A DNA stretch of 64,000 nucleotides from Echinococcus granulosus (Eukaryota; Platyhelminthes; Cestoda; Cyclophyllidea; Taeniidae): NCBI RefSeq assembly GCF_000524195.1, contig NW_020170394.1, positions 957,845 through 1,021,844 of the forward strand. Reading direction: 5' to 3'. The notes beneath the pieces are model-generated. The model was not told the origin of the DNA, ran no database searches, and saw only the letters and a list, made by a program, of their open reading frames with translations. The translations under genes were made by a program, and so were the position numbers. Every line of letters starts with the position of its first letter. The stretch's first letter is position 1. Positions 13,501 to 26,345 of this stretch are shown in pieces.

Positions 13501-16500
13501 CCATTAAAGGTCCACAAGTATACTTACAGTTATGGGCATCTTCCGTCAGATGGAGATCAGACTTCATGTTATAAATAATTATTTGTTATTTTTGTATCAT
13601 TGATTTTGTGCAAAAATTTCCTTTCTATTACCGATTTCGTCTATGTCTTGTGGTTTTAGCATCTTTGATTAGGACAACGGCAGCCGAGCTGCGTCGCAGC
13701 AGTCTGGTTGGAGGTTCAACCGCCGACGGACTTCAAGCCTCACTCTCTCAAAGCATTTCTAGAGATCAACGATCCGAAGGTCACTCCTGTTTTGCGCACC
13801 GCGTCCATTCGATGTTTGCATGCGCGTTCTCAAATAAATGTTGTCCCTTTTTGTCGTTATGCAGTTGAATTACTACTGAAAGTTTGGTGAGCGATATTTG
13901 CCGTTTCCCGCCTAGGAGAATCAACAATGCTGAAAAACTAAACAGTAGTAATTTATAGTGAAATTTGTGTTAGTATAGGATAAGATGTAAAAAACAGTAG
14001 CGTCAAATATCGCAGGTCTAGTAGTCAGTTTTATCAACCTAGTTGAGATTGCAATCATTGGGAATTGGGTGCAACTGCACACCCGAAATTTTGAGAGAAC
14101 AATATGTGCTTCGTTGGCGGGTGGTATGACTGGGGAGTTGGGGTGTAGGTAGGGTGAATGTGCTCCGGTGTTATGGAGAAGTGCCTCCCGAATGCAATAG
14201 TACAGATCTTGAAATAAGTCAGAAACCGATTAGCGACTTCGGTGGGTCCTGTGTGTCCTCGAGAACGACCAGTGGGCGAGATCGCGAAGTATCAGTGGCT
14301 GTTGCAGAATTAAAACTTCGACTCTTGAATGCTAATTTAATTTTGATATGGAAATTCATTTACTGAAAAAGTGAATTATGGTCAAGCAGATGTAAATGAG
14401 GGTTAATGTTTCATTCAAGACCTGCAAATAAATTTTATTTTACATAAAAGAATAAATTAAATAATACTTTGGCAATTTTTTAACCTTGCAAATGGTGTAT
14501 GAGTTAAATAGTTCTAGATTTTGCATCCCCATCGTCTTATTTAAATGGTAAGATCTCAGTTTTGGGGCCCAAAGTGTACTTTCTTTGAATAGCTCACCTA
14601 ACACCTTTGAAAGTGACTTTTGTAAGCCTCCAAACACCACAACCCTGTGTACGGCAAATTATCCCGATTGTGTAAGTCTAGCAAAAAGGTGTTTTGGATC
14701 AAAAAGTATATCATTAAAGTTGTGAGGTTCTACCTCCACAGCAATTGCCTGTATAATTACAAAAGCTCAAACGTAGCTTTTTGGTGGGGCGGCGGACGTA
14801 AAAATTTGTGTGTGTGAAGTCTAAAGAAGTTATTACACCAAAATTATCTTTACAGTAATGTATGTAAATTCGAAGTTTGCTATTTCGACTACAATCCATC
14901 TGTGCAACAACTTACTTGAGACGACCGAGAAAATTTGAAGGAAGCGGAGGAAGTAAATGGACTCGGGTCCTTTTCCCCAATTTGTGTGAGTTTTCATAGT
15001 GTCCAAGGGCAGACTTGATAGTTTTGTTGATATCCACTGTTAAGGAAATTACCCATGCACCCAGGTCCCACTTTAGAAGAGACAATTACTCCTATAAGAT
15101 TTTTTTAGACGCCAGCACAAGCGCGTCAGGTTCGCCAATACCTTCACCGATGTGGCCGAGAGCCAGAGTTTCGGGTTCTAACAGCGGAACTTCGGATCTT
15201 AATGCACTGTTCGGGAGATCAGGTAAATTTGTGAAGGCACTATCCCATTTGTCTTGCTGACCGCCCTTTAAACAAAGGACCCTTTTCATGATGTCCATTA
15301 CGCTTCCCGAAAGGACTGTTGCAGCTGTAATTTTAATGCGGAAATTTAAAGCCGAAGAGGAGACACTGCTTTTTAACTGTACAATAAGATTTTCATGGCC
15401 TTTCATTATACTTTGAATTTAAATGTGTGAGGAAAGTGTGAGGAAGCACACTTACTACCAACCTATTTAAACAAGCATGGTGGTAGAACAACTTTATTTT
15501 GTCACTTGCGTTTAGAATAAATAAAAGGGATATTTTTCGTTGTTACAATGGGTGTTTGTCGACTTAATTTAAGCGGCGCTCTCTTCCACGATTGTGACAA
15601 TGGACTCATTTCACCAGTCATTTGCACTGTGGCTCTTTCGAGGAAAACTAACGTATACGTTGTGTCTGCTTCACAATTGGGCATTAATTTTGGGTGGACG
15701 TTGAGGCAGGAGGTTTTGCTCTTTCTCTACCGTACACCCAGTTAGCTGCTCGGTTATAAAACACGTGTGGTGGGGCTTTTGTGAAAGTGACAGATGCGTA
15801 GTATGTCTCAAAAGCGGTTGGGTGCTCAAAATCCCCTAGATGGTATATATCTCTGAAAGGATTATTAATAATAATAGTAGCAAATTGGTTGGCGAACGGG
15901 AACCAGCTTTCTCTCAAAGCATTACATTTGGTGGATTGGATACCATCCACTGTCTTGGCTCGGGGAATAATATAGTCATTATTTTTCAGAGTGTGGTATT
16001 CTCATTACCATTTACTAGTTAAGATGCAAATGTACTTAAAATGAAGGTATGCTTAAGGATGAAAAGAATAGAAACGCTTAATGACTTGTTTTGAAGACAT
16101 TGTATTGTACTGCTCACCTTAACCTAAAGCGCCACCTTCTTGCGAAACACCTGAATACGCAGTCCTTACTACGTTGATATTGTAATTTAGTTATCATGGA
16201 TAATGCCACTGAATTCAAATGCAGAAGTTCCGGAGTGAATAGGTACACCCACTCGCAACTACTCCGTTGTATGGTTAGTCAGACTGACCTGCAAAGTCGT
16301 CATCAACCGAGATACTATGTGTTTGAGGCCCTCATCGGGGCCAAAGAACGCTCGCGCATATGGGATCAGGCGCAATTCTGGGAAGACGCGTTCCTCGATG
16401 CTGCGGCCCGTGAACGCGACCTTCTTGGTGAGTGACTTTAGCTAGATTTCATTTAACCATTTAAACGTCTTAGTCCAATTTCTTAAAAAAAACAAATAAA

Positions 16501-19500
16501 TAAATTGCATTTTTAGAAAGCAAATATGACTGCAACCAACCTTTAATAGCTAACCTTCCTTCCCACTTAAAGCGTAATGCCTTTTTAAGGTATGTGTGGT
16601 TGCTTGGATCATTACCTGTCCTACATTGGAATACGTGAAACAAGCGTAACATCTAGACTTACAGTTCCCCACTTCATGATGGAGGTCATGAAACACTTTG
16701 ACGCAAATAAATAACTTAACAGATGTTCAAGATATTTTGATTCAATTTTACATGCAATTACCATGGTACCTTTTGTATTTTGGATGGAAATGCGTCTCTG
16801 ATGATTAGATTTAGAGCATTGCAACGCTAATGCTTTTAAAAGGTCGTTAATATTAGGTAAAAGTTGATTTTTTAATTCGCAGCCATCATGGGAATGGTAC
16901 CACGTAACTTTCACTATAATAAACTATTTTTATTATTAACCTGTTTCCAAAATAACATCATCATTTGACCGTGGAGATTTCGTCACCTCTCTACACATCT
17001 CCGGTTTTAAAACCTTTGATTGACAAGGCTTATTGACAGGAAACGTAGGGCGTCCTTAAAACGATAATTTGTATAAAGATATTTGGGTTTTAAGTGGAAT
17101 TGAGGTTATTATCTTTATTAAGAAGCGACAGTGTTGACGGATTTCAGAGTTTTGCCCAACTAGGCTGTTTGTGACGTTGGAAGATTATCTTAGAGGAAAT
17201 GCATGCGACAATATCAAAAAACTTTAATGAAGCACATTAAATGAAAGAAAAACGACCGGATATGCTTCCTTTGTACTTCTGCAATAAGGTCTTGATCATT
17301 CGTCAACGGCCTTGCTTGAACGTTACGCAAAGTTGTCGGTACCTGAGAGGAAGTTGTGGGATCTAAAGGAGGACCGCATTTTAGCAACTCTCTTGCACAA
17401 TCTCATCGCTTTCATGGTAATGCTAAAAACAACCAAACAAGAAATATACAACGTTGGCTATCGACTGCTCGGACGGTGTCGCCTCGGGTCCCATTTTTCG
17501 CATTCGATCTCCAACCTACTTGAATCCATTGCTGAACTAGTGAGTAAAACTGAAATATCGTATTGATAGTAAGTATTTACCTATTAATCAGTTTAGATTT
17601 TCTGATAAAGACTTCATCATTTATAAAGCTAGGAATTATGAGATTTAACTGTGGTTGAAAATAAAATAATAAAGCTTATAAGTTGTGATAGCCAAAAATG
17701 GGAAACTATAATCATTCTTTCCCTCAGAAGTTGCTGTGGTCTGTAGCTGTCGTGGCGTTAAAATTTAATTTATTAACATTACGGTTTGTATTCTTCAGAG
17801 TGGTAACGCCATCGATCTCATACCGTCGATGAGCGCTAGTATCTACCAGCAGGCTTTCATTGTAACCACTGGTGCGAAGAATTTAACAACTGGAACTGCG
17901 TCCATTCTGGAAGTAAGTTCAGAGCTCCACTAGCGTAAATAAAAATAACGGTTTTTATTAGAATGTCATCTCTTGTTTACATTTTGTGACCTAAACATTT
18001 TGTATCGAAATAGATTTACGATTGTTCTTACCTCCTAAGAGGACTGAGTGGTGCGACTGAAAGCATCAGAAGTCTGTCGAACGTCCTCGCGGTTATAATG
18101 TTTCCAAGAGGAAGAACCTGCATATTACTTGAAGCTATTGAAGACAGGGTAGCCGTTACTCAAATGCACTGCAAAAAGGTTAATTCTTCATAAAGATAAT
18201 AAGTTGATTTACTTTTATGCATTCATTCTCTAGCAGCTACTTGCATGTCTCTATTATTTATTTAAAGGTAGAGGTATGACGAGGAGTAAGACGGAAAAGT
18301 GTTAATAGATGGTGAAGTAATTCTCCTGTATGGATGCTACTTTGGTTCGGCATAAGCTAATGTACAGGAACGATCAAGTTTTGGGGAAGGAAAACAATCC
18401 AACACTTAGCGCCTAAGGTGTGATTATGTTGAGAAAAATTTGTCTGCAGGAGTACTTATAAATGCATGTGCTATTAGTGACATTAAGGGACTCAAAATGA
18501 TACCTTAATTACAAGATAAGGGCAAAACCTACTCGCACACATTTAGGGAGGTGGTCTATAATACGGATGTCTAGCAACGACTTACGGTCGAAGCACACTA
18601 ACGCAACTTGTGAACAGACAAGTTGGAAACTTGTTGTAAGCCGCTATCAGCAAATAAACGATGACACCATTCAAGTGCTGATGTAAGAATGTTGAAAAGT
18701 TTCTCTATCAAGAAATGCCATATTTTGAACACCAAAGCATTACCTGGTTCAACTGATGGGCCCATTATGCTGTGAGTGTTGCCTCACAGCCACTGCTTAA
18801 CTATGTCCAGTACGACATTGAAAAGCCACGCATGTTTAAAAGCGTCAACCTTTCCCCATTTGAGCTTTGCAGTGATTCGGCGTGTCCAATTCAAATGTCT
18901 CAACAAACATACAAATAGTAGCATTTTCAAATAATTGCTTTAACAATACCTATGGGATGAACGTGGATAAAGTCGGTTTAAGCATAGAGATACACTACTG
19001 GATACTTGGGACGTGACAAACGAATTTGCACTGCAGATGGTCTCATGGGCTTGGACCAAAAGCAAGAAGTTTAATCAGCCAGCACACGGCTAATATTTTT
19101 TGCCACCTTCACACTTTTCAGTGAATTGCGGACACTAGTGTGCCCCTTCTCCAAAAAATTTTACCGGCTATTGGCCATTATCTACGACAAAGGAACGCAT
19201 TTACACACTTTCATGGGTTATTGTATCTTCAGAGGTTTGGTAACTCGCATAACTTCCTTACACGACTTAATTTGTTTTAAATTATATGACTTCAAGGAAA
19301 ATAAAACTGAATTCACTGTTGAAAACAGCTACACTACACCATCAGAGCCACAATAAAGGCCATAACATAACATCCCAATACCACTTCTTTGGCATGATTG
19401 CAGACGAAGACCTTAGTCTACGCGATTCAAAAGGCTATGGCAAAAATGTCTTTTCAAGCAAAGCCAATAGCAAATCGTAAGATTTCCTTTTTATTCCCAT

Positions 19501-20586
19501 TGAGCGCCATGAAGTAAATCAAATTTATTGACAACTTTAGTACTTTTCCCACATTTTTTAGAGGTGTAAATATTACGCCCAGGCGATTATTTATAAATAT
19601 TTTTTTACTTTTCATTCATCATTTGACCTAGATTAATTCAGTTTCAATAGCCACTTGCTCTATTTTAAGCAGTTTTCCAGTACCACTTGCCTAAAATTAT
19701 AAAGCCCATGGGGAATGGAAGTAAATTTATGCGCTCTGGGCACAGAAACCCCGAAAATCCCCCTTCAATTTACTCAGCTAAGCGTTTTTCCAAAATATCT
19801 TTTAGAATTGTCCCATTTCTTTTCAAGCATTAATAAGTACTGTGGTGTGGTGTTTTGTATTGTATACCAATGAATGTTTTTCCCAAATTAAGCTATCCAG
19901 TTTTGTATAAAAATGGCCGCTAATCCTGATGGATTACAGAAGAGTTTGGGTTCACTTGGCGTTGCCGAAGGTGTGGCATTTTCAAAGCTCATGCCCGATG
20001 CTGGTAAGTGGTTCTCAAGGATTCTGTGGCTTTCATCACAGACTTTTACTATTATACATTAACTAGCTGAATTTTATTGTTGAGAGTAAGTTAATAAACT
20101 TTCGAGATAATTCATCATTAACGTTAGAACGAGTGCTTTCTTAGAGCCACCAATGTGAACCAGTAAGTAAGCACCGATTTTAATCGGTGCATTATTTTTA
20201 GATCATTTATCAAATCTTTTGCGTGGTTAAACAGCTGAAAATAAGTGATGTTCTTAAGCAGGTAACAAAGTCAAACGATCTCTCACGTTGGTCCTGGATG
20301 GATGGGCTTGAGTTAAAAAGCGCCTTGGAAATATGTTAAATTAATAATACTGGTAATTTTTGAATAAATAATCAGTACTATAGATTTTAAGGACCCGAAG
20401 TATACTATGTTGGCTTTTGAAAGACGTGATCATACTGACCTTTGTCTAATCGACTACAAGTTGTTACACATAGGCAGCGGGGCGACCCATTCGTATTTTA
20501 CTGCTTTCATGAAAGCCGAGCTAAGCAAGCTACAAGCAACACGGTTGGCCTCAACCTCCGCACATACTTTTAAGTGCATTTCGTAA
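2613..20586 (+). CDS. MADD: MADD / Rab3 GDP-GTP exchange protein (DENN domain), about 27 exons
   Basis: This is a MADD/Rab3-GEP/AEX-3 family protein. The family activates Rab3 and Rab27 GTPases on secretory and synaptic vesicles through a tripartite DENN domain. The start at 2613 fits the family because the recognisable block ([14 protein letters not shown]) begins nine residues in. Conserved landmarks follow in family order: [67 protein letters not shown] and [13 protein letters not shown]. My model totals about 1,390 residues, against about 1,650 in human. Most adjacent exons match in splice phase. Uncertain joints are 9306-9649, 10566-10840 and everything after 20003. Sub-regions are listed separately. 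Confidence 0.95.
2841..2870 (+). other. 30-base intron 1 of MADD
   Basis: The sequence GTAAGA...GCTTTAG separates two exons that both align to the MADD N-terminus in the same phase. Thirty bases is near the lower limit for a spliceosomal intron. Confidence 0.85.
8439..10600 (+). CDS. MADD: MADD variable serine-rich linker exons
   Basis: Likely exons are 8439-8689, 9232 to about 9306, 9649-9776, 10001-10126 and 10388 to about 10,566-10,600. Exon 8439-8689 joins exon 11 in phase and ends in an acidic serine run ([13 protein letters not shown]), as the human protein does at the same place. Exons 9649-9776, 10001-10126 and 10388 onward join each other in phase. They encode a basic, low-complexity segment with [10 protein letters not shown] and a Lys/Arg/Ser-rich stretch. 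The family is poorly conserved here, so these calls rest on open frame, splice sites and phase rather than similarity. The donor of the 9232 exon and the last donor are not settled. Confidence 0.65.
10840..12630 (+). CDS. MADD: MADD central conserved exons
   Basis: Exon 10840 to about 11029 encodes a block starting [20 protein letters not shown]. It aligns with the human segment that begins NQQFLKEVV and includes the GVGW motif. Exon 12182-12376 encodes [19 protein letters not shown] and [12 protein letters not shown], matching the helical MADD block that ends in LLEIAQTHYY. Exon 12558-12630 adds a short polar tail ([20 protein letters not shown]). Acceptors and donors are canonical, and the last two joins are phase-consistent. 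The 1.15-kb intron between the first two exons contains no other exon that I can see. Confidence 0.88.
13660..18178 (+). CDS. MADD: MADD C-terminal conserved exons
   Basis: Exons: 13660-13779, 15109-15222, 16191-16427, 17289-17539, 17799-17912 and 18014-18178, all phase-consistent. The first two are Ser/Thr/Gly-rich linker. The third holds the diagnostic [18 protein letters not shown]. The fourth holds [16 protein letters not shown] and ends after the block matching human MGKSHIGLVYSQQINEVLDQ. The fifth and sixth match the start of the C-terminal beta-rich region (human QQTFVVHAGT), though with many substitutions. The preserved exon order and phase make this the same gene as the DENN module even though about 9 kb separates them. 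Confidence 0.92.
19901..20586 (+). CDS. MADD: Probable last exons of MADD (tentative)
   Basis: Exon 19901-20003 begins in phase after 18178 and reads [11 protein letters not shown], resembling human YYCVKDSMERAA. An open stretch at 20392-20586 (TAA at 20584-20586) is preceded by a TTTTAAG acceptor. It encodes about 64 residues (including [10 protein letters not shown] and [13 protein letters not shown]) with the strand-then-helix layout of the human C-terminus, and it leaves a tail of the same length. A link of about 30 residues is missing between them. A fragment from about 20262 (SLTLVLDG) could be part of it, but I could not close the reading frame. The stop position is therefore a best guess. 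Confidence 0.5.
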
Positions 20587-21042
20587 TACCCACATCTCGT
20601 GTCAAATAGGATGTGATATTTGCTATCTATTCCCTCATCGCGACTGCTTAATATTTAGTGTCAATATTACTTGGCTGACTCAAACTGCATCTCACTTTTG
20701 CTAGTCAACCACCGCTTAATGTGTGCTTATTTTTTTCAGATTGAACAAAGAACGCAGCGGACGAACGCAATCTTTCAAAGGGTCTCGTGTACTTCGCCTC
20801 ATAATTTTTATTTTTACATTCCTTTCACATTACCTTATCGTCTCTTTCGCTACTTATTCAAACGCCTTTTCATTCATTCAAATAGTGTAATTCTATTAAA
20901 ATCCCGCTTCAACATAGGGACCCGCTTGGATTTTCATGGTAAATTGGAGAGAAAAGCGTGGAATGCTTCTAAAAATTGATTGAGGCTTATAAAATCGAGT
21001 TGAAGCAGAATTCGATGTTTCGATTGCTGCAGCTTTGATTGA

Positions 21043-21048
21043 AATAAA
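21043..21048 (+). terminator. Candidate polyadenylation signal for MADD
   Basis: A canonical AATAAA lies 457 bases after the proposed MADD stop, in sequence with no other support for coding. The hexamer is common by chance in AT-rich DNA, so this is only a candidate. Confidence 0.25.
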
Positions 21049-21678
21049 GATCCCTAAAATGACGATACACAGTTAAATCAGTCAGACCTCGGATGTTCAG
21101 CATTTCGCTGCTTGTGCTTTCCATATCATAACAAATCGAATGGTAAGGAAATAAGCCGGAAGGAACACAATGAAAGTTCACAGTACAGTACCGTAAGTAG
21201 CACCTTTCATCAGTGCCCGACTAAGTATTTGAGTCCGTTCATTTTACAATGCACCACACCGACTTCTCAAAATGACGTCTGCTCTCTTAATTGTGTAGTG
21301 GCCTGGACGTGCATATTATTTCTTTGCATAGTTGTCCATAATTTCACAGTCATTTATTTCATTCGATTTCTGTAAACAAAGCTATCAAGTGAAATCAATG
21401 TTCCTTTGATCAGTCCCTTTAATACCTACTAAATTAGGCTCAAACAGATCCCGTTGAAGGGAATGTTCGAAATGGCATGGGCTATTGGTGGTACGCTTAG
21501 TAAGTGGACCGTTCAACAGGATATCTATATTAATATTTGTAGTTGTATAAAATATGCACAAATTTGTTTTTAACTAAGAAGATGCAAAAAGCGAAAGACT
21601 TAAACGTGACCTTACTACGAGACGCGACAAGTCCATTTAGGGTGAAACAGAGCCAAAGGGCTGTGGAAAAAAGCGCAC

Positions 21679-22067
21679 CCTGCGAAAGCAAATGCTGCAA
21701 GTGAACTCAGAAGAGCTCTACACCGAAATCCCTTACAATCAATCAATAGCTAAAAAAAAACAATTTTCTCGAGAAGGAAAGAAGCGTTGGCTGGGAGAAA
21801 TGCAAATTCCCAACACCCAAGTGCTCTAGCATTCAGATCGGTAATACTCGCCTCGGTGACAGTGACTACAATGTGGTTAGACAACACCCTGGTGACAAAA
21901 TCACCGGTTTTAACGCTTTATCTTACTGTTAAATACTGAATTGGAAATATTTAATTGGTGTGATATCTGCTCCCAAGAGAATGTCAATGTTTCAGTTAAA
22001 TCAGACTTAGACCACCATGTTCCTGGTTCTGGAAAAATTAACGATTTTAGAAATACTCTATCAAGGA
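21679..22067 (-). pseudogene. Decayed duplicate of VMAT exons 7 and 8
   Basis: The plus strand at 21967-22067 aligns almost without gaps to the antisense of VMAT exon 7 (29398-29499). Shared blocks include AGAATGT, GTTCCTG and AAGGACTGAA. The stretch 21679-21890 aligns to antisense exon 8 (29092-29318) through GCAAATGCTGCAA, GAGAAATGCA/CAGAAATGCA and ATCGG(T/C)AAT. The gap between the two relics (about 76 bases) nearly equals the real intron 7 (79 bases), so this is a DNA-level copy and not a retrocopy. The exon 7 donor is destroyed (GT to AT), the frame is broken, and exon 8 carries indels. Weaker traces at the predicted places of exon 6 (near 22206) and exon 9 (near 21456) may extend it. 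Confidence 0.75.
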
Positions 22068-24794
22068 CTGAAAAAAAGAGATCAGTGCGCTTTTGTCTAA
22101 AATTACTGTTTATCTTTCGAAATAAATAGACATTACTGACATCAGCTGGGATGCCGTATGGTCTGCTGAATTACTAAATGATTTAAAGCCGAAAGTGCAG
22201 AGAAATCCATTTTGTAATAGCACAGAGTCTTCGAATGCTACGAATCCATGGATTAATTCGGGAAATTTAAAAGCCCACAATACCATTTGAGGGTTCGTAT
22301 CAAAGAAGCGTTAACCGGGGTTGGAATGCAAACTTCCTCCATGCTTGCCAATTTCCTATGTTGAAGTAAATATGTGATTTCTGTAAGGAGGTTGGAGGCA
22401 GAGGCAATGTGGGCAGGCAAACGACTTACGGTTAACTGTAGTGAGTAGCAATAATGATAAATGAAAATTCTGGGCAATAAAGGCTGAATATGGTAGAATT
22501 ACCTTCATGGGATTGAGTCGATCCTCTGTTAGGATTAGAGGACAATGCCCAAGCGGGGCTCGCTGCACAACATTCGTACAATAACCAAGGGCAGGGACAT
22601 AAGTAAAGCAGTGATTTTCTCTTCGGGGTCGACTAACAGGGATCACTATCGCAGGTAAATTAAAGAAAGCCTTTAGAACACAAAAGCTTAACTTGTTGAT
22701 TGAAATTACTCATTACGTTAAGACAGTAAATAAATAGGACACGATTGACTCAAAGGTCTCCCACGAATTTGTAACAAGCCATCTCAGTGCGGAAAAAGAC
22801 TTATTATTACTCAAAAAGGGTGAGATGCTAAAGGCATGGTTTCTTTAAGACTAAAGAGACCGCCTGGTGAAGTGTGCATCAGAAGAGGCATCAAATCACT
22901 TTTTTGAGTTATAAACAACTAGGCAGTCCGGGATGGCTAGTTAAAGGTCAACTGATAGAAAGGTAAGGTGATTTCCGATTTCTGTCCTAATCAGCAGAAA
23001 GTGCCGTTGATTTTCCAGAATTGGTGTCTTACGATTAGGCTACATGACCGACTAGAGGAATACAACTGAATTTGTGTTTATCGACGGCGCCATTTTATTC
23101 CGAAACAGGATTTGTGGATTTTCTCCACTTTCACGACTTTTAAGGAAGCTCACTAATTACTTCTTCATAAAATCACCTGATATTCTGCACACTGGAAGTA
23201 TTCAAACCAAATTTGATTATCATGGGGATTTATTTAGATCTCTGGCTGACGGATAATAGAATCATGCTAAAGGGTGGCGCATAAGATTAGGTTGATTATG
23301 AATTCAGAGAACCCAGTCAGTTATGCGCACATGTGATAACAAAAGGCGCTAATTTTCTTCTTAGCCACCACAAATGTTCTCACTGCCAATCATAAGTAAC
23401 CAACTGACACCAGCAGAGAAACAACTTTATTTTGGCAGCGTGACGCTTTGGTGTAAATAAAAGTTTGATGTTTTGAACTCTGGCAGGGCGAAAATGTGGG
23501 CAAAGGAAGCAAATTAATAAGTATATTAATTTGGTAAGGAGTTCTGTCGGAACTTGACAGTTCACTTCCTTAGTCCTCACTTTTCGAGTACCATATCTTC
23601 AAATCGTATCCGCCTTCACAGAAATATACATGCGATTGGAAAATCCCTTGAATTTACACAAACGCGAATTTTATGCTACAGACGAGTGCAGACGGCAAGC
23701 GAACGATTTGGCTGCATTTCTCCCCGTCTTCCACTACCTAACAGTTTGATTCAAAGATTAGCTTTTAGGGTAGGATTCTTAGTGTGTGTGACATTAACTT
23801 GGTTTAAAATATGTAATTATTTCAAATACTCCTGTTGGAGAAGTGCGATTTACTAAAACAGGTAGAGAGTGAGTTCTTCAGACTACGGGCCAATGTAATA
23901 GCCTAGACCCAATTTAATTAATTAATTGCGATTCATTAGGTGTACTCACTGGATTGACCTGCCTAAAAGGCCAAACTTCCCCTTTTGTGCACTTGGCATT
24001 CCTATAGACACGAAAAATTGACGCGCAATTGTAAAAAGGGCGTGAGGCCAATCAACAGCTTTAGCTGGTTTTCTGGCAGCCTCGATGCTCGCAACTAGGG
24101 TATTGTGGATGGTCATTCTTGATCTGCAAGGATGACATCGCGCCAGTGACTGACTGATGCTAAGTAAGCTTATTGTTAACTGCTTAATTTCGAATGCAAT
24201 TTCGTGCTCACTGTGCACAAATTAGGAGTAGCTATTTATTTAATTCAAGCCATTTACAGTAATGACTTCAATGGCGAAATCAGACTATCAATTTCATTTA
24301 AAATTGCTAAAACTAATCATATGACTAGATTTGTGCAGTAAACACATGGAGGAGTGCCTGCATTAACCACTCGGAATAGGCAGCAGCAAAATTTCCTAAC
24401 CCCAAGTACTAATTTCAATCCATTTAATAAATCGTTTGCAGATAGTGCTTAAACCAAAGTTGAAATATTTAACATTATGTTAAGAAATTGGGAATTAGTC
24501 CCATTGACAGGCATTTGCGATATAACTAAGGGACTTGCTTTTAGCACTAAACGAGTCAATATCTAACGTCAATGATTTGCATAAACTGCGAAATTTGAAA
24601 GCAAGCCAATCCAAATTTTGAGTTTACTATCGCCTACGAAACAGCTTTGGCAATTTTTGGTATCTACAAGGAAGAGGCTAGCGTTCCTACTCTCCCATTG
24701 GTAACTCCTCTATCCATACGTTAATGAATTATTGTGTAATACATTAATTGTTTGCTGAACTCTTGGTTTGGTAATGGGACTCCTAGGGACACGA

Positions 24795-24858
24795 CCATTG
24801 TGCCTTCGCCGAGTAGCCTGACCACGGGGCCATGCTAGTAGCCTTAAGCCTTACCGTA
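24795..24858 (+). repeat. Dispersed repeat X, copy 2
   Basis: This resembles 1369-1432 closely through CATTGTGCCTTCGCCGAGTAG and GGCCATGCTAGTAGCC. The next 50 bases (GCATGTTCTGCC... to CTTCTCGGGG) loosely resemble the fold-back arm at 1551-1605. Repeat X and the arm may therefore be parts of one larger element. Confidence 0.6.
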
Positions 24859-26025
24859 CGCCAACACTGCATGTTCTGCCAATGTGCTATGTCTTCTCGG
24901 GGCACTGTACTTGCACCTTGGGAAACAAAATCAAGTTCCCCTAACCAAATAGTGCAAGACTGCCAAAATGTCTTTGTGCTGTTACTTTGCATTTTGCGGT
25001 TTTGTGCCATCACAGGTAGATGTGCTGGTAAATTTAGGGAAGTATTGAGAAATTTTCATGTGACTTGCTTCATTCCCAAGGTAATGACCATCTGAGATTA
25101 GGTCTAGGTACACTAATGCTGATGTACTACTACCACATTAGGGGTAACAGACGATTGCACTTTATTACTTGGACGATATTCTGATGGAGCTTTGAGGAGA
25201 TTAAAGCGTTATTGAATAAAGCATCAAAAATAAGCTCTTTTTGAGGTCTTTAAGTCAGTCTCTGCTGCAAACTGGGTGAAAACAAAACATGATTTCGCGA
25301 ATATAAAACTCGATATTACACGAAGGCAAATCATAAAAAATGGATTATGCAGCTTAAAATTCGAAAGGGCTATAGATAATAATCAATTTATATGCGCCAG
25401 ATATTTGCTATAGAAGATAGAATCGCTGCAGTTCATTTACGTGTCACTATTACTCAAAATCCCCCATAGTCAAGAAAAATGACTTTAAGATGCAGGTTTT
25501 GCATAGAAGGGGGTTTGACGACAGTTTGAAGCCGATAAGACCAAATTCGTGAAGCAAAACTCTCTTTCGTACCCACAAGGGGAGTTCAAAAGTGGTTCGC
25601 CCAAATTAAAAATACTACTTCCATATAAGTTCAATTTCTTCGTAATTTGAAAATTACACTATTGACGAAGATTTTTTATGGAAGTCGTAAGCGTGTTGTT
25701 TTCCTCTCAAGCAATGAATCACGGCTTTTTTAGATATTGTCACGCTCCCGAATTCTGCACCAGAAGCTTTGAATGCATATTTTGAGGAACAACAAGAGTA
25801 GCCACTTATATAACTAAAAATTAGCTTAATAATTTGTAATTGTTGCCTCCTTAACATGTGGATTTACATACTTATCTTAGTAGGTGTTATTAATACCATC
25901 ACTCTTGATCCACATTTAAGTTATTGTAGCAATCATTTACTGAAACGTGCTTTGATTAAATTTTTGAAACAATTTAAAAAGGGTGCTTTTACGCAGGTGA
26001 GTTACGCCTGTGGTGACCGCGTCGT

Positions 26026-26345
26026 CTTAGGTGAGGGCATGGGATAGGCTAGGGGGCCCTCGCTAAAGTCTACTTGTCCACTCGCCGTCTTGAATGATAT
26101 TCGCCAACTTGGTCGACTGAGGGAGAGATGGAGGAGGAATGGGAAGGGGGTTAGGAAGTGCAGTGTGGGCGGGGTGGGGAACGGGGCTAAGATGGCGTTA
26201 GCGATACAGCTGCTGAAATCAGCGACGAGATTGTCTAAATGATAATATTCAAGATTTGAATATAGTGAGAAGTTTTTTTGCGAACTTGTGTCAGCCACTG
26301 TACTGGCATCACCTGGGCCTACCAAGCAACTGAGTTCTATCTTTT
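26026..26345 (+). repeat. 300-base dispersed repeat Y, copy 1
   Basis: About 300 bases are similar to 36240-36535 in the same orientation. Shared blocks include CAGCTGCT...AGCAGCGACGAGATTG, TGATAATATT, and CACCTGG(G/C)CCTACCAA(G/A)CAACT. This copy has a purine-rich, G-rich insert (about 26120-26195). Neither copy has a recognisable coding domain, and a short non-autonomous retroelement is one possibility. Confidence 0.7.

Noticed and set aside
20168..20187. Perfect 9-base-pair hairpin (GCACCGATT / AATCGGTGC)
   Set aside because: A single short palindrome within a probable intron, with no repeat copies or RNA motif around it.
21438..21500. Short open stretch after a TTAG, considered as the last MADD exon
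   Set aside because: It has no similarity to MADD, and it lies where a relic of VMAT exon 9 is expected on the other strand.
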